64,000 bases of DNA from Thermohalobaculum sp039184865 (GTDB taxonomy: Bacteria; Pseudomonadota; Alphaproteobacteria; Rhodobacterales; Rhodobacteraceae), in the NCBI GenBank assembly GCA_039184865.1, contig JBCDAV010000008.1, positions 62,001-126,000 on the forward strand, in the 5' to 3' direction. Position numbers and translations under genes: made by a program. Numbering within the stretch: the first letter of the stretch is position 1; each line of letters begins with the position of its first letter. This document shows positions 29,282 to 37,915 of this stretch, in pieces. The notes under the pieces were generated by a model that was given only the letters and a program-made list of their open reading frames with translations, searched no databases and was not told where the DNA came from.

Positions 29282-29617
29282 TCATTGAAGAAGTACCCAA
29301 CCCTGCGCAATCACCGGCGGTGTCCATTCCCCCTCCCGTGCTGGCACGATTGCTCGAACCTCCTCTGACATTGCCTCTTCAATCGGCCATCTGAGGCCTG
29401 AGCGCGTGGTGAGAATGGGACGGAGCGTTACTTCGACCTCACTAGGCAACTCCACTGCCTTCAGTGACCGCCCGGCGAAGGCGCTCTGGCGGCGCGCGGA
29501 CGGCCCCTGATTGCCGAAGTGCACCGAACGGCGTCCACATTCGGGCTGGTATTGCTCTGGCAACACGCCCATGCACAAGTTCCGGGAAACGCTGCATATC
29601 TCGGTGGAGAAGACCAT
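29282..29617 (-). CDS. Short open frame of unknown nature (weak)
   Basis: A 111-codon minus-strand frame; its C-terminal half (LRWPIEEAMSEEVRAIVPAR) looks protein-like but I cannot assign a family. No clear ribosome-binding site. It may be a fragment of a longer lost gene. From here to 29784 I see nothing else. Confidence 0.2.
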   Translation of the reverse strand: MVFSTEICSVSRNLCMGVLPEQYQPECGRRSVHFGNQGPSARRQSAFAGRSLKAVELPSEVEVTLRPILTTRSGLRWPIEEAMSEEVRAIVPAREGEWTPPVIAQGWVLLQ

Positions 29618-29784
29618 CAGAACGCCAGAATTGACGGACAGTATCGAACCCGTTCTCGGCGCCGCAGAGTAAACTTCCGTCAGATCAAGTCTCGAGTTTT
29701 ACAGTTCACCGCGTCTCCATCTGTGAGTTCCCGGAAACGACCTTTATGGGGTCAGTTCCGGCTCACTGTGGGAAAGCCGACCAA

Positions 29785-30384
29785 TTACTTGCAATCCTTA
29801 AGCGCGCGCTTAACCATTTTGGAAGGCGTGGACGAGCTCCGGGTCTCTGGGTCCATCCACTTAGTGGCGACCAGCTCGCCGACACAGCCACAGACCCTGC
29901 TCCGCTCCTCCGGTGCGGCATCCCTCATTGATCGCTCACATGTTGGCATCACCCCAGATCGCGCCTTTTCTGCATCCCGGCAAACTGGGTTGTTTCGAAC
30001 AAAAGCGAGAAGTTGGCCCACTTCGTGCGAATTCGGATCCCGGCGGGTCGTCATCAGCACGATCTCCCCCTCCTTACGTTCGATCTCGCGCTCGTAGTCC
30101 TTACGCACACTTTCGGTTTTCGCCTTAGCGATCGACTTCGTCGCCCGCTCGATGTCCCGCTGCAGGCGCTTGATCTTCCTGTGGTCCATGGGCAGCACTT
30201 CGTACTTGTCGCTCAGCCACTCCCGCGCCTCTTGCTCGCTGTCCGCAACGCACTGGCAGTCATGGAACTTGAGCGAGTTGCTTCTCTCGCATTCTTCCAG
30301 GAGAGAGTTGGCCGCAAGGGATGTGCCCGCGGAACCAAAGAAAGCAATTGCCGCGACAGCCAAAACAATAAAAACCTGAGTCAT
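29785..30384 (-). CDS. Hypothetical exported Cys-containing protein
   Basis: With the start at 30384 the 199-aa product begins MTQVFIVLAVAAIAFFGSAG with cleavage expected after SLA, so it should be periplasmic or secreted. The mature part has six cysteines: three near the N-terminus (LLEECERS, FHDCQCVADS), and others at VCRDAEK, TCERSM and RVCGCVGEL, suggesting disulfides. A charged helical stretch (~70-115, RKIKRLQRDIERATKS...) may be coiled coil. I recognise no family. An upstream in-frame start at 30447 would put 21 residues before the signal peptide and is unlikely. Confidence 0.6.
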   Translation of the reverse strand: MTQVFIVLAVAAIAFFGSAGTSLAANSLLEECERSNSLKFHDCQCVADSEQEAREWLSDKYEVLPMDHRKIKRLQRDIERATKSIAKAKTESVRKDYEREIERKEGEIVLMTTRRDPNSHEVGQLLAFVRNNPVCRDAEKARSGVMPTCERSMRDAAPEERSRVCGCVGELVATKWMDPETRSSSTPSKMVKRALKDCK

Positions 30385-30731
30385 CAGAAATCCTCTATTC
30401 ACACTGACTTGCAAATCCTGAAACCGAAGCTTCCACGGATCAAGCAAAAGGTTCCCGGATGGGCTACCGCGACGCTCAATTCAGCCGGTCAATGTGTGTG
30501 CCCAGCTTGGCTGAACTCGTTGCGCGCCAGCATTGCCGATCAGAAGATCATCCGACTGCACGAGATGAAACCGGGCACCGCGCTGCGATAGCGGCGTAGT
30601 AGGGGCAATCCGCATCCCGCCAAAGCACCTTCATCGGGCGGTCATCGACGATCTGGAAACAGACGGTCTGTCAGATCATGAGCCATGTCTCACGTCAGCG
30701 CCCTCTGGACAGATTTAGGGATTTGCACAAC
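30385..30731. other. Intergenic; one operator-like palindrome
   Basis: No gene seen. At 30659-30671 ACAGAC and GTCTGT form a perfect inverted repeat around a single G, a shape typical of dimeric-regulator sites. The right end adjoins the left end of the IS3-type element. Confidence 0.4.
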
Positions 30732-30770
30732 GGAGGATTTCTGGTTCATCGGAGCCTTTAAGGAGCGAAG

Positions 30771-31220
30771 ATGAACAGGAAATCCGGAACATCGAAAGAC
30801 GCCGCTGACAATCTGGTCGGAGGCATAAAACGCAAGACTCGCAAGCAATACTCAGCCGAGGGGAAGATCAGGATCGTCCTGGCTGGCTTACGCGGCGCAG
30901 AGGGCATTGCTGTGCTATGCCGTCGTGAAGGTATCGCCGAGAGCCTTTATTATTCCTGGTCGAATGAATTTCTCGAAGCTGGGAAGAATCGTTTGGCGGG
31001 CGATACGGCTCGCCAGGCGACTTCTCCAGAGGTCAAAGAACTGCGGTCTGAGTCGGCGGCTCTCAAGGAGGTCGTCGCCGAACTTACCTTGGAGAACCGC
31101 CTGCTCGGAAAAGGCATCACAGGGGGTGGCAAGTTCGAAGAATGGGATACTCAGCCTCAGAGAAGTTTGAAATCATTCGAACGGTTGAAGGATCGCATCT
31201 GCCAACGAGACAGACCTTGA
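30771..31220 (+). CDS. IS3-family transposase orfA
   Basis: A 149-aa frame with a helix-turn-helix (KIRIVLAGLRGAEGIAVLCR, REGIAESLYYSWSNEFLEAG) and a C-terminal leucine-zipper-like helix (VAELTLENRLLGKG), typical of IS3 orfA. It overlaps the start of orfB at 31142 in another frame, as expected for programmed -1 frameshifting in this family. A ribosome-binding site (AAGGAG) precedes the ATG. The C-terminal residues beyond the overlap are not conserved. Confidence 0.8.
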   Translation: MNRKSGTSKDAADNLVGGIKRKTRKQYSAEGKIRIVLAGLRGAEGIAVLCRREGIAESLYYSWSNEFLEAGKNRLAGDTARQATSPEVKELRSESAALKEVVAELTLENRLLGKGITGGGKFEEWDTQPQRSLKSFERLKDRICQRDRP

Positions 31221-32121
31221 AGATACTCGGTATCCCGAGCAGCACGTATTATGACTGGTATGCGCGTTGGAGCGATGGCGGTATCAGCGGGCTTGCAGAT
31301 CGATCACCCCGGCCCAAGTCTGTTTGGAACCGAATCCTAGGCAAAGTGCGCGAAGATGCTATCGATTTTGTGCTGGAGCATGAAGATCTGACACCGCGCG
31401 AGTTGGCGGTCAAATACACCGATGAGAAACGGTACTTCGTATCGGGATCCCCAGTGTGTCGCATTCTCAGCGCCGAGGATTTGATCACGGCACCGGCACA
31501 TGCCGTCATACGGGCGTCGGACGAGTTCCGGAACAAGACAAGCTGACCAAACGAGCTTTGGCGGACTGACTTTACCTATCTCAAAGTCATTGGTTGGGGC
31601 TAGTTCTATCTCAGCAAGATCCTTGACTACTACAGCCGCTATATCATTGCGTGGAACCTGTGCACCGCGATGAAGGCTGCGGACGTCACCGACACGCTGG
31701 ACTTGGCACTACAGGCCTCGGGCTGTAATCAGGCCACGGTCGTGCACAAGCCGAGGCTGCTAAGCGATAACGGCTCGTCATATGTAGCCACCGAACTAGC
31801 CAAGTATCTCGATGGTAAGGGCATGGATCACGTTCTCGGCGCGCCGCATCATCCCCAGATCCAAGGCAAGATCTCGCGGTGGCACCAGACCATGAAGAAC
31901 CGCGTGCTGTTGGAAAACTACTGAATGCCGGCGACCTGGAACGCCAGATCGGCACGTTTGTCCATCACTACAACAACCGTCGTTACCACGAGAGCTTGGA
32001 CAACCTGACACCCGCCGATGTTTATCACGACCGAGGCGCAAAGATCCTGAAGATGAGACAGGAGATCAAGAAACAGACAACCCGAAAACGTCGCTTGCAG
32101 CATCAATCAGCTGCCGCCTAA
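31142..32121 (+). pseudogene. IS3-family transposase orfB, interrupted
   Basis: Three consecutive pieces make one orfB: a HTH-like start (31142-31546), an integrase core (about 31560-31924: TDFTYLKV, LLSDNGSSYVATELAKYLDG, APHHPQIQGKISRWHQTMKN) and the C-terminus from about 31880 (FVHHYNNRRYHESLDNLTPA). They are separated by a stop near 31544, a TAG near 31600 and a TGA with frame change at about 31922. Catalytic D residues in DFTYL and SDNGS remain. The gene is dead unless several recoding events occur. Confidence 0.8.
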
Positions 32122-32277
32122 ACTTGAACAGAAATTGAACCAGAGCCTCCTTACCATCCCCCCCTCAGCACTCCCAAAAACTCTGACGACGGATATTTCC
32201 ATCAGTAATGCTTGTCTCCGGCGGGAAATTAGATGCAAATCGTGGCGGCAATAGATATACAAAAAAAGAGAGGTCGG

Positions 32278-33450
32278 ATGGAACGGCAATCGACATCCGA
32301 TAGAACCGGCTCAATCGATAAAATCGCGAACAGCAGTGCCTCGCTTGGCTCGCTGTCCAGTGCATTGAAGACTCTCAAAGACAATTCGGTGAGCATGGTC
32401 CTTGAACGCATTCCGTTCAATTCGAGCTATTGGATTTGCGCGGCAAAGATTGGGTTCGAGGCATTCGGAGTGATTGACGTCTCCAGTGCGGCGCTAGTGA
32501 AAAGCCATGCGGTCATTGCCACCGCCGGAGAGGCAATTGAGACGCTTTCGCAGTACATTCGAGACTCGGATTGCACGGACAGCCCTAAGGCCGAGGCAAA
32601 CATAGCCGAGGCTCCGGAAGGGTCTTGGCTGGCCTCAGAAATCGAAGACCACAGTACGGGCTGGGTCGAAGGAACCGCGCTAGGAACTGGTCGGGCCGTG
32701 TCGCTACCTGCCCACTGCATTCTTCGGGGCCTCCGCAATGCGGCGCCTGGTCGTCCGCCGTTGAGCGTCGGGTGTGCGGCCGGGCTTACCGTGTCGAGTG
32801 CGCGACTATCCGCGTTGCTGGAATTGATTGAACGGGACGCTGTGGCGAAGTGGTGGCGCTCCGGTCAACCAGCCCGGTTGCTGCATCACCGAGCTGTCGG
32901 ACGCGCAGGAGGCAAACCGAGAATCGAAGTCGCGCTTGATATCGGCAGAGACACATTTGTCCCGGTGGTTGCGGTCCTTTCGACCGGCTTGAAACGAGAG
33001 GGGTTTGTATTCGCAAGTGCCGCACGACCGACATTGGAGGGTGCCTCGACGGCGGCGGCACGTGAGTTGGCGCAAATGGAGCTGGGCGATGCGGTGCTGC
33101 GCTCAAGGGCCAGGACGGGGCCGGAGGATCAGGACTGGGCGGCGCGTGCGTCAATCAGATTTGACGAAAGCCTTATCGGATATGCTGCTGCGACGGTGCC
33201 GGGGTCGCTCGATTTGGAGCCGAAGACTGGTGAGGGCCAACTTGAAGAGTTGGCGACTAGGCTTTGCGAGGCTAAAGTTCAAGTCTACTTGACGGATCTG
33301 ACTCGCGCAGAATACCGAACACCGGTCGTCAAAGCGATGTCACCACAATTGCTGCCTAGTGAAAATATCGGAATGACCAAGCAACTGAGAGATCATGTTG
33401 ATCGGTGGGGGACGCCGCCAAATGCTCGGCTCGAGATTAGTCTATTTTAA
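32278..33450 (+). CDS. YcaO-domain ATP-dependent peptide-backbone modifying enzyme
   Basis: YcaO enzymes phosphorylate backbone amides to make azolines, thioamides or amidines, mostly in RiPPs. The ATP-site signature is clear: SVGCAAGLTVSSARLSALLE then LIERDAVAKWW, an upstream SLPAHCILRGL, and a later helix AARELAQMEL. At about 390 aa it is a stand-alone YcaO domain; no ThiF-like or RRE partner is fused or adjacent. I choose the ATG at 32278 (GAGAGG upstream); the ATG at 32233 is possible. The SARP-type regulator follows. The substrate is not known. Confidence 0.85.
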   Translation: MERQSTSDRTGSIDKIANSSASLGSLSSALKTLKDNSVSMVLERIPFNSSYWICAAKIGFEAFGVIDVSSAALVKSHAVIATAGEAIETLSQYIRDSDCTDSPKAEANIAEAPEGSWLASEIEDHSTGWVEGTALGTGRAVSLPAHCILRGLRNAAPGRPPLSVGCAAGLTVSSARLSALLELIERDAVAKWWRSGQPARLLHHRAVGRAGGKPRIEVALDIGRDTFVPVVAVLSTGLKREGFVFASAARPTLEGASTAAARELAQMELGDAVLRSRARTGPEDQDWAARASIRFDESLIGYAAATVPGSLDLEPKTGEGQLEELATRLCEAKVQVYLTDLTRAEYRTPVVKAMSPQLLPSENIGMTKQLRDHVDRWGTPPNARLEISLF

Positions 33451-33474
33451 CGAACAATTCGTTGGAGTGCCAAC
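33449..33474. promoter_or_regulatory. Two overlapping inverted repeats between YcaO and regulator genes
   Basis: AACGAA-CAA-TTCGTT (33449-33463) overlaps GTTGG-AGTG-CCAAC (33461-33474). Both arms of each are perfect. They begin at the YcaO stop codon and lie 60-85 bp before the regulator start. This could be an operator for autoregulation or a short attenuating structure. No T-run follows, so it is not a standard terminator. Confidence 0.45.
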
Positions 33475-33532
33475 AAGAAATATGGTTCTAGTCTGAGTGG
33501 TAGATCGTAGCGGCGGACTGATTGGTCACTAT

Positions 33533-35563
33533 ATGAGATTTTCAATCCAGCTATCGGGTCAATTTCAGTTGAGTGCCGATGGCGTTCGCTATACCCTGAA
33601 CGGTAAGAAGATCTGCGCACTGCTTGCGTTTATTGCGTTCGCCTCTCCTGAGCGTGTTAGTAGAGAGGAGTTGTGTTCACTGTTTTGGAGCGAGCATGAA
33701 CAAAGCGCTGCGCGGACATCATTGCGCCAGGCCATTCGGCGGCTAAAGAAAGCTTTGGGAGATAGCTACGATGATCTGATCGAGAGTTCGGGTGATCATT
33801 TCTGCGTGCGTTCTGGTTCGGTGTGGGTGGACATGAAAGAAGCTCAACAAGCGCTGCATGCTGGGCAAATTCCCACGATCCTACAACGGAACGCCGATGC
33901 GATGCTGAACTTGATGAATGGACTCGACTTCGTCGATCCGTCGTTCTCTAGTTGGGTCGCGGTAACCCGTCAGCGTCTGCATCAACACGCGATCGACGCA
34001 CTGAGCCACCGGCTGCGCGGCGCGTCGCTAAGCGCCGATTGTTTCAGCGTTGCACGTCTTCTGCAAAGAATGGAGCCGACCCATGAAGCCGCTGCAAGGT
34101 ACTTGATTATGCACCACGCCGCCGAGGGGGATGTCTCGGCGGCGCTTCGCATTTACGACGATCTCTGGAAGGTTCTCGAAGACGAATACGATTCACTTCC
34201 GTCCGAGGAAACACAACGGGCGATTGTCGAGATCAAGCAAAAGAACGATGTCTATACTCAGCGTTCCGAAGTTGCCGTCAGTGGTCTTCAAGAGGCACGG
34301 GCCACCCATGTAAGCAAAGGCCCGGCGCCTGCGCAACTGATACGGCGTGCGCCGATCGTCTGTGTCGAACCGTTCGAGGTTGCGGAGCATAATTCCCAAC
34401 GCGAACTGTTAGCGGTAGGATTGCGGAGCGATCTGATGGGAGCACTGTGTCGTTTCCGGGAGTGGCGGGTGCTCGATCAGGAACGAAGCCGCTCGGCGAA
34501 AATCGACCTGCGACCGGATGCCGAATATTCCGTGTCCGGCACGCTCTTGCCGGATGAAGGCGGCGGGCAGATCGTTCTGAGCTTCTGGGATCAAGTCTCG
34601 GGTGAGGTAATCTGGAGCGAGCGCCTGCCGTTCGGTGCCGGCAGAGATTGGCTAACGGCACAGCGGCGCGCAGTCCGCAGGATAGCCGTGGCGCTGAACG
34701 TCCACCTTTCGGCAAGTCGGCTGTCGCATATCGGGCGGGAAAGCGATGTGACACTCGAGTCGCACGAGGCTTGGTTGCTGGGCCAAGCGTTGCTTTCCGA
34801 TTGGCAGACAACCAGCGAAGACCGTGCGGAGTCGTTGTTCCGCAACATCATCGACCGGGATCCGGCCTTCTCGTCAGCCTATACAGGTTTGGCTCAAGTC
34901 CTCAACACCCGGCATGTCATTCGTCCAGGACTCTTCCGATCTAGAAGCATTCACAAAGAGGCGCTTGATCTGAGCCTTCGGGCGGTGTCCATCGATCCGC
35001 TGGACTCGAAAGCGCAGCTTGCGCTGGCCTGGTCTTTCGCTTTGAACGGCGTGTGGGAGAACGCGCTGCATACACTCCACCTTGCATGCGATCTGAACGA
35101 GAACGATCCTTGGTCCCTCGTGTCGGCGTCGTTGTTGATGGCGTATTGCGGCGCTTGCGAGGAAGCGATCGAAAACGCAAATCAGATGTTGGATTTGGGT
35201 CTCGGTGTCTCGCCGATGCATTGGGCCTACAATGCCGGCGTGCGCTTTCTGGCGGGCGACTACGAGAATGCCGAGTTGGCAGCGGCACGCAGCGAAAACG
35301 CGACACACTACATCGCTGCCTGGCGCGCTGCCGCCTTGGCCAATCTTGGCCGCATCGACGAAGCGCGAACTCAGTTGAGTACGGCGATGCACATTACGAT
35401 TTCAGACTGGGCTGCCCCCGGCGAGCCTGAGGAAATCGACGTTATCAACTGGCTGCTGCACTGCTTTCCAATTCGCCATGATCGGGATTGGTTGCGGCTG
35501 CGCGACGGTTTCGCCGCTGCCGGGGCGCCCGTCCCGGACGGACGCCCTGCGATTGGCAACTAG
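33533..35563 (+). CDS. SARP/AfsR-type transcriptional activator with BTAD and TPR-like region
   Basis: N-terminal OmpR-like winged helix (residues ~1-95; REELCSLFWSEHEQSAARTS and SLRQAIRRLKKALGD are typical), then a bacterial transcriptional activation domain to ~240, a TolB/adenylate-cyclase-like middle (ADAEYSVSGTLLPD region) and C-terminal helical repeats (LDSKAQLALAWSFALNGVWE) like TPRs. About 676 aa, no membrane segment seen. Such regulators often activate the biosynthetic genes beside them, so YcaO and neighbours are likely targets. The start is uncertain: GTG at 33497 would add 12 residues. Confidence 0.8.
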   Translation: MRFSIQLSGQFQLSADGVRYTLNGKKICALLAFIAFASPERVSREELCSLFWSEHEQSAARTSLRQAIRRLKKALGDSYDDLIESSGDHFCVRSGSVWVDMKEAQQALHAGQIPTILQRNADAMLNLMNGLDFVDPSFSSWVAVTRQRLHQHAIDALSHRLRGASLSADCFSVARLLQRMEPTHEAAARYLIMHHAAEGDVSAALRIYDDLWKVLEDEYDSLPSEETQRAIVEIKQKNDVYTQRSEVAVSGLQEARATHVSKGPAPAQLIRRAPIVCVEPFEVAEHNSQRELLAVGLRSDLMGALCRFREWRVLDQERSRSAKIDLRPDAEYSVSGTLLPDEGGGQIVLSFWDQVSGEVIWSERLPFGAGRDWLTAQRRAVRRIAVALNVHLSASRLSHIGRESDVTLESHEAWLLGQALLSDWQTTSEDRAESLFRNIIDRDPAFSSAYTGLAQVLNTRHVIRPGLFRSRSIHKEALDLSLRAVSIDPLDSKAQLALAWSFALNGVWENALHTLHLACDLNENDPWSLVSASLLMAYCGACEEAIENANQMLDLGLGVSPMHWAYNAGVRFLAGDYENAELAAARSENATHYIAAWRAAALANLGRIDEARTQLSTAMHITISDWAAPGEPEEIDVINWLLHCFPIRHDRDWLRLRDGFAAAGAPVPDGRPAIGN

Positions 35564-35568
35564 GCGCG

Positions 35569-36051
35569 TTAGCGGCACCCATTGAAAGAATAATCACCAA
35601 CCCGGTTCATGAAGCGCTCTTCTTCGCTCAATGTATTGTCTTGGTAGAAATCCGGTATCGCATAACCCACGCCGCCACTGGGAACGGTGGGGATTGGTGT
35701 CGGACTCTGGACCTCGGCGCTCTGATCGGCGGTCGGAACACCTAAGTCGGCTGGCGTTTTCTCGAGATAGTCGAGCATCGGGAGCAATTTGTAGATCGGC
35801 GGCAAGACAAAGACGTGATGGTTCTCGCGGCCTTGAATAAACTCAATCGTATCGGTGTCCTCGACATTGGCCGGAATACTCAATGCATCTTCAACGTTCG
35901 AAAAGTTGGCCCTTATGTCGCCGATTGTTAGCGGTCGCGCGGGAACCACACCCTCGTCCTTCTGAAGCGCCCACTTTACTATCTGCCGACCAAAAGCTTC
36001 AAAATCTATCACCTTCAAAGCGTCGGCAATGGGTTCGTTGATGTTAACCAT
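35569..36051 (-). CDS. Unknown 160-aa protein; candidate substrate of the YcaO locus
   Basis: Starts at 36051 with a strong GGAGG site (MVNINEPIADALKVIDFEAF). The first ~95 residues are acidic and probably folded; from ~110 a Pro/Ser/Thr stretch (SPTPIPTVPSGGVGYAIPDF) leads to a polar tail ending DYSFNGCR, with the only cysteine second to last. I recognise no family. A leader-like domain plus a flexible tail with Ser, Thr and one Cys fits a modified precursor, but this is inference only. It is upstream of, and on the same strand as nothing but, the peroxidase gene (gap 109 bp), and its stop faces the regulator gene. Confidence 0.6.
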   Translation of the reverse strand: MVNINEPIADALKVIDFEAFGRQIVKWALQKDEGVVPARPLTIGDIRANFSNVEDALSIPANVEDTDTIEFIQGRENHHVFVLPPIYKLLPMLDYLEKTPADLGVPTADQSAEVQSPTPIPTVPSGGVGYAIPDFYQDNTLSEEERFMNRVGDYSFNGCR

Positions 36052-36160
36052 AGTGTCCTCCGATCTTTCGTTATGGTCGTTTACACAAGGCCTGCTGATC
36101 GGAACGCTGCGCTTGGCCATCCAGGGCCGGAGCAACTTAGTTCGATCACCGGCGCGGGCG

Positions 36161-37744
36161 TCATTGGGCCGACGAAAGAACTTGCACAAGCCGGCCAAGA
36201 TTCCGAAGGGCTTGGTCATTCGGCAGACCAAGTAAGTCTTTCGCGTCCTTCAATGCTGCGGCATTTGGAGAACGCAAGTGGGGTGCTGCGACTGATGCAA
36301 TGATGGCCGAGCCGACGGGCCCGAAGCGTGCGCCGTCCTCATCTTTGACCGCTTCGAGGCCGATGAGGAACGGAAGCGGCGGATGCTTCGCAAGCCAACT
36401 CGCTTCGTCCCGATTCAGGATTTCCTCACCGCCAGTTTGGTTTTTCGTGGGATCCAGCAACCAATTACAAATATCTGTTTCCGCGTCGCCGAGGTCATGC
36501 AGCAACGAACCAGCCGGGACCAGTTCATCTGGAATACGCCCCCGGATGGTCTTGAGCTTGATCCGTACCCGCTCGCATGCGCGCAAGTTATCATGCAGCA
36601 CCAGTGAAAACTCAGCTAGATCGGGATAAGCTCCATCATAGCGCCGGTCCGCAAATGGAATGCCGCTCGCCAGACCCGATGCGATCGAAGGCCCCAGCTT
36701 TCGGCTCCAGTTTCTAGGGGCGCTGCCCGTGCTGTCCTCGAAAAACTCGGCCCAGTCGATGACCCACCCGTTCTCGACTGGCAGGCGGTAGGGACGCCGC
36801 TCGCTTGTGCGCGCCAAAATCATCTTGAAGGCGACCTGGTGCGGAACCGTACTGATCTGGTACTTGCCGCGGATCATGCTGTGGCCAACCCGGAACGCCC
36901 CATGTTTGAACGCTGCCGGAATGCCGCTTTCGCCATCATTACGGAAGTCGCGACCGCACGTGTCCTGGCCGAGATAGTGGGCGAAAACGTCGGCATTCAG
37001 CAGCCGCGGGAAGTAGTCCTCCTTCAGGATCTGGTGGTACACCGCAATGGTACAGCGCCGGGCGCGATTGAAGGCGACCAATTCGTCGATTTCGCCTGTA
37101 CTGACTACGGCATCGTAAAACTTGTTGTGCAAGTTAATGAACAGCAAGACCATCTGAGATGTAAGCAGGTTGCTGTCATTTCGTGGGTCTTCGAGCGACG
37201 GAATGAACGTCAACGAAAGATTGTCTTCGCCAAGCCCCGTGCGACCGGACGACGGGCACATCGTTCTGGGAATGTCACCAAGACGATCGCGTTCGGCGGT
37301 GAGCCCCACCCGCAATCGGCCGCACCGCCGGTTGGCTGCACGTGATCGATCGCACTCGAGATAGAGGCCTGGAGAGCCGACCGGCCCATCGCCGTAAATC
37401 GTCTCGAGCATCAAAGCGTTCGGGCGGTCACGCGAGGTTTCGCGAAGCTCGCTCCGCATCAGGAAGGTCGGGTCGGCGATCCGGGTCAGATCATGTGCCA
37501 CGATCTGGCCGAGATAGGTGTATCCAGCTGGAATGTTGGTGTTGTCCGATGTGTTGGGATGATCATTACCATACCGCTGAATGCGGCGCGCCAGCTTGAA
37601 TAGATGCTTGACGGTCTTCGTTCCCCGGCTCCGAATGCATTTCGGCATTCCCACAAGCGCTTCTCCCCGCGGCCCCTCGCCGTATGCGGCGGCGTAATAG
37701 CGCTCCCATAGTGCCGTCTCGGAGCCCACCCCATGTCCCGACAT
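36161..37744 (-). CDS. Animal-type heme peroxidase family protein
   Basis: Family hallmarks in order: the distal-side motif GQIVAHDLT (His84), SQMVLLFINLHNKFYDAV (about 197-214, counterpart of the REHN helix) and the proximal motif FRVGHSMI (His288). The aspartate usually just before the distal His is Ala, and the Arg of the REHN helix is not obvious, so activity may differ from classic peroxidases. It has 527 aa, a GGAGGG site before the ATG, and no signal peptide. It is divergent from the lipoprotein gene and followed by the 160-aa gene. It could oxidise a modified product of this locus. Confidence 0.8.
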   Translation of the reverse strand: MSGHGVGSETALWERYYAAAYGEGPRGEALVGMPKCIRSRGTKTVKHLFKLARRIQRYGNDHPNTSDNTNIPAGYTYLGQIVAHDLTRIADPTFLMRSELRETSRDRPNALMLETIYGDGPVGSPGLYLECDRSRAANRRCGRLRVGLTAERDRLGDIPRTMCPSSGRTGLGEDNLSLTFIPSLEDPRNDSNLLTSQMVLLFINLHNKFYDAVVSTGEIDELVAFNRARRCTIAVYHQILKEDYFPRLLNADVFAHYLGQDTCGRDFRNDGESGIPAAFKHGAFRVGHSMIRGKYQISTVPHQVAFKMILARTSERRPYRLPVENGWVIDWAEFFEDSTGSAPRNWSRKLGPSIASGLASGIPFADRRYDGAYPDLAEFSLVLHDNLRACERVRIKLKTIRGRIPDELVPAGSLLHDLGDAETDICNWLLDPTKNQTGGEEILNRDEASWLAKHPPLPFLIGLEAVKDEDGARFGPVGSAIIASVAAPHLRSPNAAALKDAKDLLGLPNDQALRNLGRLVQVLSSAQ

Positions 37745-37915
37745 AACTCCCTCCTACCAGGATCCATTCTGCCCTTAGCACCTTGGCGTGATGCGGGCGT
37801 GACAAAATCCTTTGCCAAATCGTTCTCTAAAATCACGGTCAAGCTACGGCCCCTCGCCCAAGTTGCCCCGAGTATTGCCACACGAATCAGCGTTCAGATT
37901 CAAGAAGGGATGAAA

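Larger units (their letters stand above)
30732..32150 (+). mobile_element. IS3-family-like insertion sequence, degenerate
   Basis: Contains an orfA/orfB pair on the plus strand. The proposed ends are imperfect inverted repeats: GGAGGATTTCTGGTTCA at 30732-30748 and TGAACCAGAGCCTCC at 32136-32150. I see no convincing target duplication. The element sits immediately upstream of the YcaO gene and may have separated it from its original promoter or a neighbour. orfB is broken, so it could move only with help in trans. Confidence 0.65.
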
